Both the position numbers and the translations under genes were made by a program. Below, one piece after another: positions 11,398 through 23,070 of a DNA stretch of 64,000 nt (positions are counted from its first letter, which is position 1; every line of letters starts with the position of its first letter). Origin of the DNA: Cordilura impudica (lineage: Eukaryota; Arthropoda; Insecta; Diptera; Scathophagidae); the NCBI GenBank assembly GCA_963682025.1, contig OY821521.1, positions 168,796,556-168,860,555 on the forward strand. The letters run 5' to 3'. A model generated the notes under the pieces. It was not told the DNA's origin, ran no database searches, and worked only from the letters and a program-made list of their open reading frames with translations.

Positions 11398-11650
11398 AAA
11401 TGGTAAAAAAAACTATTGCGACATAGCCCTTTAAGATATGAACAGGTATGCTTCACCATTTAAAAGGGGTTAGGGTGTGGGTTTTTTATGCTTCTAAAAG
11501 TGGTAATAAAAGATAAAAATTTGTAAATGGTAAAAAAAAACTATTGCGACATAGCCCTTTAAGATATGAGCAGGTATGCTTCCCCTTTTAAAAGGGGTTA
11601 GGGTGTGGGTTTTTTATGCTTCTAAAAGTGGTAATAAAAGATAATTGCAA
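11398..11650 (+). repeat. 127-bp tandem duplication in the Transib 5' region
   Basis: Two almost identical units contain CTATTGCGACATAGCCC and GGGGTTAGGGTGTGGG. They lie directly upstream of the transposase coding region, between the left end and the first ATG. The units are so similar that the duplication should be recent. Confidence 0.9.
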
Positions 11651-11704
11651 GAAAGAGTATTTATAATAATGTTTCCTCAATTATTATTCATTACAATTTG
11701 TGCA

Positions 11705-14510
11705 ATGGCTAAGTACTGTTACAGAGATCTGGCAGATATTTATTTTCAACGAAATGATGTAGACGATGTAATTTTGCACATAGTGAGTAATGACTTCTTT
11801 AAGAATTGTAACCTAGAAGACATTGAAATGCACAAAGGAAAAATTACTTATTTTGCATCGAATTTGAAAAGACGGTACATTGAATGCTCTCATAGCAGGG
11901 CAAAGATGTATAAACGTTACCAAGACTGGTTAATAAAGGAACTTATTTTTGAGAGTGCATTTACAACTGCCAACGAAAGTGGAAAAAAGGGTCGACCAGC
12001 AAAACCAATTGACGGATGTAATGAAAGATCTCGAAGGGGCAAGCTGGAGAATATCAATGAAGAAATTTCTCAAAGAATTATTAAGGATTAATTTTTGCCC
12101 CAAATTCAACCAACCCAAAATAAAAAAAAAATAAAATTGAAATAATTGACAAAATAGTAGAAGCGAGCCCAAGGCACACAAAGAGAATTTTGAAAAGCAT
12201 TCCTACACCAATTGAAGACAAGAAATTTACGCCGGAAGAAGCGTTCGCCCTATTTTTGGATTTGAAATTGACCAAAAATCAATATAAGGAATTGCGGAAG
12301 CGAACCAATGAAAAGAATTGTGGGATTTTTCCAGAGTATCGAGATTTAGTTTCTGCCAAAAAAGAATGCTTACCTTCACAATCTGCTATTAGTGTCACTT
12401 AACATCAGCAGAAATAAAATTGCAAGATCTCCTTGAACATACTGCAAAACGAGTGCTAAATACGCTTGATACTGATCATTTAAAAAAAATTGGTAATGTC
12501 AGCATTACTTTAATTTCTACATGGGGATGTGATGGATCCTCTGGTCAGAAACAATACAAGCAATTTAATGCCGAAAATTCATCAGATGCTAATTTATTTA
12601 TGGTATCTTTCGTTCCATTGCGCTTAGCAAAAAGGTGTAGCGTCTTAGAGCCGTCAACTAGTAGAGCAACAGAAATTGATATATGGAAAAATGAAATTCC
12701 TTCTTCAGCAAAGTATTGCAGATCAATAAAATTTGCATTCAAAAAGGAAACCAAAGATGTCATGACTGAAGTAGTCCAAAAAATAAAAGATCAAATTAAG
12801 GAACTTCAACCAGTAATATTTAAATTTGATGACCAAGACATTGAAGTACATTTTAAAATGTGTCCCACAATGATTGATGGAAAATTTGCACAAGCTTTAA
12901 CTGGAACAAAGTCAACGTGAAGCTGCATTATATGCCAAAAGACATCAAGTCAATTAAGCCAACCCCCACCAGAAGATGATAGTTTTAAAGAAGCCTGCGA
13001 ATTTGGAATGTCCCCTCTTCATGCTAGAATACGTTTCATGGAGCATATTCTTAAATTGGGTTGTGATTTGTTCCGTTAGGCGAAACAGTGAGAAAAAAGC
13101 AAAAAAATGAAGAAAAAAGAAAGCAAAAAAAAAAACAAGTAAGAAAATTATAGTCGGTCTAGACCGACTGTACGATACCCTATACCATGCGTTTAGAAAC
13201 CCTATCTCTTAGGCCCAACTAACTGGACATTGAAAATAAGCAAAAACCAAATTTGTGTGGGATTTTTATTAATTTTTTTGGCTGCAGATATGAAAAAGTT
13301 CATATCGGATGCTATATCTATAAAGGGACTAGGTCCAAAAATGGACCGATCCTGATCATGTTTGGTAAAGTCTCTTGTATTTTGCAAAAATATGTACAAA
13401 CAAAATTTGAGAAGAATCAGTGCAATATTTTTGTTTTTTAATTGATTTAAGTGAAGATCGGGAAGCAGCTCTATATGGGGTCAAAGGGATCATTTCTGGA
13501 CTACTCATTAGTGGATGTAATGGACGCATACAAACCCAATTTGAGTAAGATCTGTATGACAATTTGGATCTTATGGCAATTTATGTCGATTTCATATGGG
13601 TAATTTGTATGGGGGCTAGGTCTGAACATGGACCGATTCTCACCAATTTCAATAGCTTTTATCCCATGGCCAATAAAAGCTTATATACCAAATTTCATCA
13701 AAATATATTCATATTACAAGCTTTACATGGACACACAGACGGACGGACGGACGGACGGACGGACGGACGGACATTGTTAAATCAACTCAGAAAGTGATTC
13801 TGATTCGATCGGTATAATTAAAGATGGGTCTAGGTCAAATATTTTTGGTTGTTACAAACAGCAGCACAAAGTCATTATACCCAAACCACATAGTGGTATA
13901 GGGTATAAAAAAACAAATTCAACAAAAATATCTACAGCTAGGCCTCGTAATCGACCAACCAAAACAAGGGGAAGGAAACACAAATGATGGAAATACTGCA
14001 AGGAGATTTTTTTCCGATCCGGAAACTGCAGCATCTATCACAGGTGTAGAACATGAATTACTAAGACGATTCAAAATCATATTAAAAGTTCTAGCATGCA
14101 GCAGAAAGATAAATGCAAAACAATTTGGAGAGTACGCCAATAAAACAGCTATACTTTATAATGAAAAATACTCTTGGAGATATATCCCATCCACAGTTCA
14201 TAAAATTTTGTACCATGGGGAACAAATAATTCAAAACAATATGCTACCAATAGGAGATCTATCTGAAGAAGCGCAAGAAAAAAGGAACAAAGACTACAGA
14301 TTCTTTTGCGAGCACAACACAAGGAAAATGTCCAGATGTTGTACTAATTAAGACCTTATCACTATATTGTTGAGCACTTCAGATCCATATATGTCCAACA
14401 TTCGTCAAAAATGGAAAACTACCTCTATTGAGTTAGACAAAGAATCTAAACAGCTTCTAAAAGATGAAAATCAAGGCTATTTAGAAGAAATTGTTACTAA
14501 AATTGGTTGA
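11705..14510 (+). pseudogene. Transib transposase (RAG1-like), broken
   Basis: A likely start MAKYCYRDLADIYFQ lies at 11705. Open pieces are 11705-12091, 12190-12402, 12420-12917 and 13910-14510. Diagnostic motifs are WGCDGSSGQKQYKQ (about 12520, first catalytic Asp context), CPTMIDGKFAQALTGT (about 12865, second Asp context), and near the C-terminus KILYHGEQI...LPIGDLSEEAQEKRNKD (about 14205-14290). The Cys pair SCIIC after the second Asp matches a zinc-binding CxxC of the family. Defects are frameshifts near 12090 and 12405, a TGA at about 12918, stops near 13078 and 14348, and the A2 insertion at 13135. In active relatives the protein cuts at the CACWRTGG ends and joins them to CG-rich targets in the nucleus. 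Confidence 0.85.
13135..13908 (-). mobile_element. Family A element, copy A2, inserted in the Transib gene
   Basis: The element reads on the minus strand from TATACCCTATACCACTATG (end near 13908) to the palindrome at about 13157-13177. It carries a long (GGAC)n run at 13739-13770, the complement of the GTCC tract. Transib coding continues on both sides, so this insertion is younger than the Transib. Confidence 0.9.
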
Positions 14511-15186
14511 TTTAAAGTACATTTTCATTACACTAACAATAAGTTACACTTTTTTTTTGTATAGTTAAAAAATTTTCTTGATTTAAAAATTTATATATTT
14601 TGAAAATTTACAATAAAAATTGTTATATTTCATAAATTTACCATAAAAATTGATATAGAAATAGTTAAAAAGACAATAAAAAAAATTTAACTAAAGCAAA
14701 AACTTACGAGTTTTTCATTGAAACTTCTCTATCTAGAACCAATATAAGGTAACTTTTACCTTCGCTGCTTAATAAATTATATTTCAACTCGGGATCTTTA
14801 AAAAAAAAAAAAACAACCTTTGGCCCTTGTGCACATTAGAACTAAAAAGTTTACGGGGGCCAAAGTTTGGCATTTTCTGAAAAAAATAACTTAAAAAATT
14901 GTTAAAAAGTATTAGTTGTAAAATTAACTGAAACAATAAGACATTATATTAAAAAAAAACTTTTTTTACCTTTTAACACTTCACTTTTGTACTAAAATTC
15001 AACTACAAATGAAAATGTATTTTAAACTCTCCGTAAATTTTTTTATTTTCGGTCGAGAATTACGTTTTATAGCAAAACTTAAGGCTAAAGTCTCACCTAC
15101 CAAACAAAAAAAAAGGCATATCAAAATTCCAATCCAATCAAAAGTTATAGATTTTTGACCGCCTTCTCGTCAAATAGTCCACTGTG

Positions 15187-15690
15187 CGTCGTTATTTAAT
15201 TTCCAGCTGGCAGTTCTTCATTAATGCTGTCCGTTTTTGGAATTCAATCCCATACAATATACAAACTATAAGTATCGCACAAATTTTGAAAAAAAAAAAC
15301 ATTGTTAGTCTGTTCTCGATTTAACTATTTTGAACTTTATTGTTTGATTGGATAAAAATTCTTTTTCCTCTTTTGTCATTTGATCATTTTGAAAACGTTG
15401 ATTTTTAAAACTTTAAAACTTTATTATTACGAAGTATTTTAATTTAGTACATTTTTGTTTTGTTTTACTCTTTCTTTGAGTCAAAATTAAACTTATGTCT
15501 AATACATTTAGATTTAAGTTAAAATTGTAGCTATTTGTAATTTATTTTTCCTTTCTTTTTATAAATCTTTTGTAATGTATAACTTTTTTTTTCAACAAAT
15601 GATTAATTCTATACTGTAAGACATTAATAAGTCTTGTGTATAGAATTCCAAATTTATAAATAAATAAATAAAAATAAATAAATATATCTG
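15187..15690 (+). pseudogene. LINE-1 ORF2 C-terminus and 3' UTR
   Basis: Immediately after the Transib end, the frame starting CGTCGT reads RRYLISSWQFFINAVRFW, continues NSIPYNIQTISIAQIL and stops near 15320. This matches the C-terminal tail of the minus-strand LINE-2 (FFLNSICQWNHLPPTIKIIS). The 3' UTR is T-rich and ends in the TAAA-type tail. Confidence 0.85.
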
Positions 15691-16752
15691 GAATAACCGC
15701 GTTTGTCCATTTGTGTCAGTTTTGAGTTAACGATGCCAAATATATTAATTTCTAATGCTCTTTACATGTGTTAAATTTAAAAAAATAAAATATTGACCAT
15801 TTCTGAGTTTTTTCTTTAAATAGCGACGTAACTTAAGTATTTATTAAATTAGCACTATCGACGTATGTCAACCTACGTTTGATCGCTGACAAATTATTAT
15901 CTCAGAAAACGACACATAGCGACATACGTTGTTATTAATGAAAAAAAATGCTAACTAATTTTGGATCATTTATCAGTTTTTAACCACTTGTGTGTTTATT
16001 TCTGTTATTTTTTGTCACTATTATTCTTGATAAGTTGTTATATTCTCATCATAAGTCCCGATAACTTTTTGTTGACCAACAAAAAAATCCATTTTTCAAG
16101 TAACAACAACTTATGTCTACATGGGTGGTTGCATTGGTAGTTTTCTTTTTCAAAGAAAACGACGTTTGTCGACATAAGTTGCCTTATCTGCACACACTTC
16201 AAGTGTTATTTACATATTGTTTTTCTCGTCCTTTTCTAGGATCTATTCCTCTGAAGATTTTGGACTCAAAATTTTATATAAAGTATTTATTGCCCATATC
16301 TACAGGACTGTTAAATAAAAAGCTCTAAAAACTTTATGTCGAGCCCATAATTTCAATTATAACGTTTTTTTTGGCTCCCCTGAACATTTTGATTTTATGA
16401 CATACCACAATTATAAAAGGTCATAAAAAAGGTTGGTCTGAGAATACCAAACCCTTTGACGGTTTTACTATACTGGTCTAACTCTTTCATCGTGGCTTGA
16501 AATTTCTCACCCACATATAATAAATGGAGTTATTTTTGTATATAAGATATGGAAGATATTTTTCATACACGACCAATTGTCAACCATTTGTGTACTAAGG
16601 AGTTTTTGGTGAAGAACAAGTGCTCAATCCTGTTGAAAAAATTATAAAAATAATAAAAATCATAATAATAAGAAACGTAATAATTTTTACAAAAATTTTA
16701 GTTAATTTTTTTAACATTTTTGATTTCAACCCTAAAAATTATTTGCTTTATT
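15691..16752. other. No gene; scattered CGACATAMGTTG motifs
   Basis: A/T-rich DNA. Several copies of a CGACATACGTTG/CGACATAAGTTG-like word occur in both orientations between about 15860 and 16185. A short open frame at 16113-16328 has no recognisable feature. Confidence 0.4.
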
Positions 16753-17045
16753 TTATACCCTTCACATCAGTATGCAGAGGCTATCAAAATTTCATCAGTC
16801 CATTTTATTATAATAAGAATAAAAATTTGGATCTCATGAAATAATTCTATTCTTGATTTTTATAACAAGCGGAATTTGATATAGTGATGTCCATCTGTCC
16901 GTCTGTGGAAATCACGATCACACCCATAGTAATTTAGCTGGATTTTTAGTGAAAATGATTCAGTGGCAACATAAGCAGGTTGCTATTTAAAATCTTCGAA
17001 ATCGGTTCAATAGGTACCGAGATATCAATAAAAATGTAAAACAAA
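16753..17045 (+). mobile_element. DINE-like element, third family (partial)
   Basis: Starts TTTATACCCTTCACATCAG and contains TGATGTCCATCTGTCCGTCTGTGG followed by GAAATCACGATCACACC. This is the TATACCC-to-GTCY layout of mini-me/DINE-type repeats, but the sequence differs from families A and B. The 3' palindrome was not found. 17046-18324 holds no supported feature. Confidence 0.55.
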
Positions 17046-18324
17046 ACTTTTTAAAAAATATATAATTTTATTCTGTGTTTTTCTAGCTATTGTTGTTATT
17101 GTAAATGTTGCTTCTAGTGCGTGTGGTAGCTGTGGTTGTTGTTGTGTTTGCTGCATTTGTAGCATTTGCCTAACGACTCAAGCACTACTTCAAAACAACA
17201 ATTATTTTATTAATTTTTTCCAAATGTAACAGCAACTAACAACCTAACAATAAATATCACCCTACTACTCGGCAACAACATTTATACGCAAACACGCAAA
17301 CCGAAGGGCAGTTAAAGTACAAAAAAAAAAAAACCGTAGAAATCAGTTAGTTCATTATGTTTTAACAGGCCAAGTGGCAACTGTTTACAGTATAACAAAA
17401 AAAAAAAGAGATCTTAATAACACAACAAACGCCTTGAGGAGTAATACAATTCTTTTTGAAAACCTTTTTTTCAACGCTGGTTGGACTGATGCTACTGGAG
17501 CCATACTTGTTGACATTCTTATGCTTAGCTACTATACCGTTAAACATATATACCGAAAACTGTTTCTATGGGTGTGTTTATTTTTGTGTATATGTGTGTC
17601 AAGTCATGTTGATGTATAATGTTTTAGGATAGCTGGTTTTTAGGCAACATAGAGTATCGTTTTGTTTTCTGAAAAATGAAAATTTAATCTAAAACATACA
17701 CAGCAATATGAGCAATATGAGCATTTCCACATTACCAAATATTCTTTTTTTTTAACAAATATAAAACTAGTGATATAAATAATAACCCATTTTTATTTTT
17801 GTAAAAATTACCTAAAAGAGAACCATATTTTTTAAATTAATAAAAAAAAAATTGTTAAAAAAAGAATAAATTGAAAATGTGTTTCAGTTTTAGTTGATTT
17901 TGGAATTTACTTGCAAATTTATCCTTATTGAAAAATAAAACGCACTGTTTACCTTGCTACATTCTCTATCCACCTCTACACTATTATCTATGGCAACTAC
18001 TTTACTTTTGCCATAATCTTGTCATTCGTTTTATCATGCAATGACACATATGTGCGTTTGTAGGCATGTCCCAGCTTTAACACTGTAAGGACTTTCAATT
18101 TGAAGAAAATTCAATTAAAGGTTTAAAGTTTTAAAAGAAATAATGGAAATGAAAGCAATATGAAAAAAACAAGCAACAAGTTTCGAAAAGCTCAGATTAC
18201 AACCAGACTGATTATAAATGGACATGGACAAAATAATGCTGGCAGAAATATTCCTTCACAAAGTTTTATGCTATAATTTTGTATTCAATAATTTTGAGGT
18301 ACAAACTAAAATTGTACCAATTTT

Positions 18325-18430
18325 AAAGGTATTTTTTTGAGAAATGATACTTTTTAAAGAAGACACTGTTTTAGATACCTTATTTGATAATAATAGGCCT
18401 TTTTTATGAAAAGCACCATTTTTAAAAAAA
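18325..18430 (+). repeat. Degenerate 18-bp minisatellite remnant
   Basis: A few worn units (AAGGTATTTTTTTGAGAAA, ATGAAAAGCACC) related to the arrays at 1-3785 and 53420-57150 lie directly beside family A copy A3. Confidence 0.5.
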
Positions 18431-18692
18431 GTAATAAGATTCTAGTCGGTCTAGACCGACCCTAAACCATGCATTTAGAGACTCTATCTCTTAGGTCCAA
18501 TATATTATTTATAAGCATAAACCAAATTGCAGTGGCATTGTTATTATTCATATCGGATGCTATATTTAAAAAGAAAGAGGTTCTGAGTCGATTGGTGTAA
18601 TGAAAGATTGGTCTAGTTCAAAAATTTTTGTTGTTTACAAACATCAGCATAAAGTCAATATACCCTGACCACATAGTGGTATAGGGTACACA
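18431..18692 (-). mobile_element. Family A element A3, internally deleted
   Basis: The palindrome (about 18436-18455) and the 5' end (…CATAGTGGTATAGGGTA, about 18690) are both present, but only about 260 bp separate them. Most of the interior, including the GTCY tract, is missing. Confidence 0.8.
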
Positions 18693-18869
18693 AAATTATT
18701 TAATAAATAAAAAAAAATCATGTGAGTACTATAACAGGGGAGATGTGTAAACATCTAGAATTAAAAAAATTTTTATGGCACATTTTTAAAATCTAAAAGA
18801 AAGCGAAATCTATGTACTACTTAAAGCAATGAATTGCAGGGGCGCCGCTAATATAAAAATAATTATTAT

Positions 18870-21800
18870 TATTTATTATTTCAACCGATTATTTTTTAAT
18901 TTTTCGCTTTTATTTTTCATTTCATTTTTTATTTTTCATTTTTCATTTATTATTTTTATTTTGTCATTTTTAATATTTAATTTTTCGTTCCTAATTTAAT
19001 TTTCATTTTTCAATTTTTATTTTTCATTTTTCATTTTTAATTTTAATTTTTTTATTTAATTTTTTATATTTCATTTATTATTTTTCTCTTTTAATTCTTT
19101 ATTTTTAATTTTTCTTTTTCATTTTCCATTTTTCATTTTGAATTTTTTATTTTCCATTTTTTATTTTTAATTTTTAATTTCTAATTTTTAATTTTTAATT
19201 TTTAATTTTTAATTTTTAATTTTTAATTTAATTTTTAATTTTTAATTTATTTTAATTTTTAATTTTTAATTTTTAATTTTAATTTTTAATTTTTAATTTT
19301 TAATTTTTAATTTTTAATTTTTAATTTTTAATTTTAATTTTTAATTTTTAATTTTTAATTTTTAATTTTTAATTTTTAATTTTTAATTTTTAATTTTTAA
19401 TTTTTAATTTTTAATTTTTAATTTTAATTTTTAATTTTTAATTTTTAATTTTTAATTTTTAATTTTTAATTTTTAATTTTAATTTTTAATTTTTAATTTT
19501 TAATTTTTAATTTTTAATTTTTAATTTTTTTTTAATTTTTTAATTTTTAATTTTTAATTTTTAATTTTTAATTTTTAATTTTTAATTTTTAATTTTTAAT
19601 TTTTAATTTTTAATTTTTAATTTTTAATTTTTAATTTTTAATTTTTAATTTTTAATTTTTAATTTTTAATTTTTAATTTTTAATTTTTAATTTTTAATTT
19701 TATTTTTAATTTTTAATTTTTAATTTTTAATTTTTAATTTTTAATTTTTAATTTTTAATTTTTAATTTTTAATTTTTAATTTTTAATGTTTTTTATTTAT
19801 TTATATTTTTTTTAATTTTTAATTTTTAATTTTTAATTTTTAATTTTTAATTTTTAATTTTTAATTTTTAATTTTTAATTTTTAATTTTTAATATTTTAA
19901 TTTTTAATTTTTAATTTTTAATTTTTAATTTTTAATTTTTAATTTTTAATCTTTAATTTTTAATTTTTAATTTTTAATTTTTAATTTTAAATTTTTAATT
20001 TTTAATTTTTAATTTTTAATTTTTAATTTTTAATTTTTAATTTTTAATTTTTAATTTTTAATTTTTAATTTTAATTTTTAATTTTTAATTTTTAATTTTT
20101 AATTTTTAATTTTTAATTTTTAATTTTTAATTTTTAATTTTTAATTTTTAATTTTTAATTTTTAATTTCTAATTTTTAATTCTTAATTTTTAATTTTTAA
20201 TTTTTAATTTTTAATTTTTAATTTTTAATTTTTAATTTTTAATTTTTAATTTTTAATTTTTAATTTTTAATTTTTAATTTTTAATTTTTAATTTTTAATT
20301 ATTAATTTTTAATTTTTAATTTTTAATTTTTAATTTTTAATTTTTAATTTTTAATTTTTAATTTTTAATTTTTAATTTTAATTTTTAATTTTTAATTTTT
20401 AATTTTTAATTTTAATTTTTAATTTTTAATTTTTAATTTTTAATTNNNNNNNNNNNNNNNNNNNNNNNNNNNNNNNNNNNNNNNNNNNNNNNNNNNNNNN
20501 NNNNNNNNNNNNNNNNNNNNNNNNNNNNNNNNNNNNNNNNNNNNNNNNNNNNNNNNNNNNNNNNNNNNNNNNNNNNNNNNNNNNNNNNNNNNNNNNNNNN
20601 NNNNNNNNNNNNNNNNNNNNNNNNNNNNNNNNNNNNNNNNNNNNNTTTATTTTCCATTTTTTATTTTTAATTTTTAATATCTAATTTTTAATTTTTAATT
20701 TTTAATTTTTAATTTTTAATTTTTAATTTTTAATTTTTAATTTTTAATTTTTAATTTTTAATTTTTAATTTTTAATTTTTAATTTTTAATTTTTAATTTT
20801 TAATTTTTAATTTTTAATTTTTAATTTTTAATTTTTAATTTTTAATTTTTAATTTTTAATTTTTAATTTTTAATTTTTAATTTTTAATTTTTAATTTTTA
20901 ATTTTTAATTTTTAATTTTTAATTTTTAATTTTTAATTTTTAATTTTTAATTTTTAATTTTTAATTTTTAATTTTTAATTTTTAATTTTTAATTTTTAAT
21001 TTTTAATTTTTAATTTTTAATTTTTAATTTTTAATTTTTAATTTTTAATTTTTAATTTTTAATTTTTAATTTTTAATTTTTAATTTTTAATTTTTAATTT
21101 TTAATTTTTAATTTTTAATTTTTAATTTTTAATTTTTAATTTTTAATTTTTAATTTCTAATTTTTAATTTCTAATTTTTAATTTTTAATTTTTAATTTTT
21201 AATTTTTAATTTTTAATTTTTAATTTTTAATTTTTAATTTTTAATTTTTAATTTTTAATTTTTAATTTTTAATTTTTAATTTTTAATTTTTAATTTTTAA
21301 TTTTTAATTTTTAATTTTTAATTTTTAATTTTTAATTTTTAATTTTTAATTTTTAATTTTTAATTTTTAATTTTTAATTTTTAATTTTTAATTTTTAATT
21401 TTTAGTTTTTAATTTTTAATTTTTAATTTTTAATTTTTAATTTTTAATTTTTAATTTTTAGTTTTTAATTTTTAATTTTTAATTTTTAATTTTTAATTTT
21501 TAATTTTTAATTTTTAATTTTTAATTTTTAATTTTTAATTTTTAATTTTTAATTTTTAATTTTTAATTTTTAATTTTTAATTTTTAATTTTTAATTTTTA
21601 ATTTTTAATTTTTAATTTTTAATTTTTGATTTGTAATTTTTAATTTTTAATTTTTAATTTTTAATTTTTAATTTTTAATTTTTAATTTTTAATTTTTAAT
21701 TTTTAATTTTTAATTTTTAATTTTTAATTTTTAATTTTTAATTTTTAATATTTAATTTTTAATTTTTAATTTTTAATTTTTAATTTTTAATTTTTAATTT

Positions 21801-22680
21801 TTAATTTTTAATTTTTAATTTTTAATTTTTAATTTTTAATTTTTAATTTTTAATTTTTAATTTTTAATTTTTAATTTTTAATTTTTAATTTTTAATTTTT
21901 AATTTTTAATTTTTAATTTTTAATTTTTAACTTTTAACTTTTAATTTTTAATTTTTAATTTTTAATTTTTAATTTTTAATTTTTAATTTTTAATTTTTAA
22001 TTTTTAATTTTTAATTTTTTATTTTTAATTTTTAATTTTTAATTTTTAATTTTTAATTTTTAATTTTTAATTTTTAATTTTTAATTTTTAATTTTTAATT
22101 TTTAATTTTTAATTTTTAATTTTTAATTTTTAATTTTTAATTTTTAATTTTTAATTTTTAATTTTTAATTTTTAATTTTTAATTTTTAATTTTTAATTTT
22201 TAATTTTTAATTTTTAATTTTTAATTTTTAATTTTTAATTTTTAATTTTTAATTTTTAATTTTTAATTTTAAATTTTTAATTTTTAATTTTTAATTTTTA
22301 ATTTTTAATTTTTAATTTTTAATTTTTAATTTTTAATTTTTAATTTTTAATTTTTAATTTTTAATTTTTAATTTTTAATTTTTAATTTTTAATTTTTAAT
22401 TTTTAATTTTTAATTTTTAATTTTTAATTTTTAATTTTTAATTTTTAATTTTTAATTTTTAATTTTTAATTTTTAATTTTTAATTTTTAATTTTTAATTT
22501 TTAATTTTTAATTTTTAATTTTTAATTTTTAATTTTTAATTTTTAATTTTTAATTTTTAATTTTTAATTTTTAAATTTTTAATTTTTAATTTTTAATTTT
22601 TGATTTTTAATTTCTAATTTTTTACTTTTAATTCTTCATTATTAATTTTTAATATTTAATTTTTTTTTAATTTTAATTTA
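18870..22680 (+). repeat. Heptanucleotide satellite (TTTTTAA)n, 3.8 kb, with assembly gap
   Basis: The array is nearly perfect TTTTTAA from about 19150 to 22600. Its left 280 bp are degenerate ATTTTTCATTTTT units, and the right end is also worn. A run of 200 N at 20446-20645 marks a gap, so the true length is unknown. The left part resembles the ATTTTYC arrays at 34412 and 60368, so all three look like variants of one heptamer family. No coding. Confidence 0.95.
20446..20645. other. Assembly gap (200 N)
   Basis: A fixed-length run of N inside the heptamer array, probably a placeholder of unknown true size. The open frame that crosses it is meaningless. Confidence 0.98.
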
Positions 22681-22687
22681 ATTTTTT

Positions 22688-23070
22688 CCCATTAATCAGT
22701 AGTCCAGAAATAATCTCTATATAACAATTCCTAGTTATAGGCCTAAATAGAGATGCTTCCCGATCTTCACTTCAAATCTAACTAAAAAGGAAAATATTGC
22801 ACAGATTTTTCTCAAATTTGGTTTGTACATATTTTTTCGAAATATAAGTGACTTTACCAAATATGGTCAGGATCGGTCCATTTGTCGACCTAGTCGGCAT
22901 ATAAATATAGCACTCAATATGAACTTTTTCATGTCTGCAGCCAAAAAAATTAATAACAATGCCACTCAAATTTGGTTTATGCTTAATTTCTATATCTCAT
23001 TAGCTGGACAGGTGATAGGCATGATGTAGGGTATCGTATAGTCAGACAAGACCGCCTATATTTTTCTTAC
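22688..23070 (+). mobile_element. Family A element A4, 3' half only
   Basis: Begins inside the family (…ATTAATCAGTAGTCCAGAAA) and runs to a diverged 3' palindrome (TAGTCAGACAAGACCGCCTA) and TTTTCTTACTCGTT. The missing 5' half is replaced by the heptamer array. Confidence 0.85.

Larger units (their letters stand above)
10478..15186 (+). mobile_element. Transib transposon, copy 1 (with nested family A insertion)
   Basis: The right terminus read inwards is CACAGTGGACTATTTGACGA, starting with the Transib consensus CACWRTGG. It is followed by CGTCG (15187-15191), which fits the CGNCG target preference of Transib. The left terminus keeps only the inner part of the inverted repeat (GAGAAGGCGGCCAAAAATC), so the outer 22 bp and the left target copy are missing. 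Removing the 0.77-kb A2 insertion leaves about 3.9 kb, a normal Transib length. It is inserted in the C-terminal part of the LINE-1 ORF2. Confidence 0.85.
8770..15690 (+). mobile_element. LINE-1: 5'-truncated non-LTR retrotransposon split by Transib
   Basis: The body is LINE coding at about 8850-10480, an inserted Transib element (10478-15186), then the LINE coding tail and 3' UTR (15187-15690). The 3' end has a (TAAA)n-type tail near 15655-15690. Joining the two halves conceptually restores a continuous alignment with the related LINE-2 on the minus strand (38269-41776): both carry the NR...FF.N...W pattern across the junction. The 5' end is lost and no target duplication was identified. Confidence 0.85.

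Noticed and set aside
13202..13562. Short frames recurring in family A copies (MYIFLQNTRDFTKHDQDRS-type and its antisense)
   Set aside because: They recur with frameshifts and stops in every copy, on both strands, without synonymous bias that I can see. They are shadows of a non-coding repeat.
17362..17619. Overlapping frames of 61 and 81 codons on opposite strands
   Set aside because: No domain, no homologous repeat and AT-driven composition; likely chance.
20433..20657. Open frame across the N run
   Set aside because: The N gap cannot be translated; no evidence of coding.
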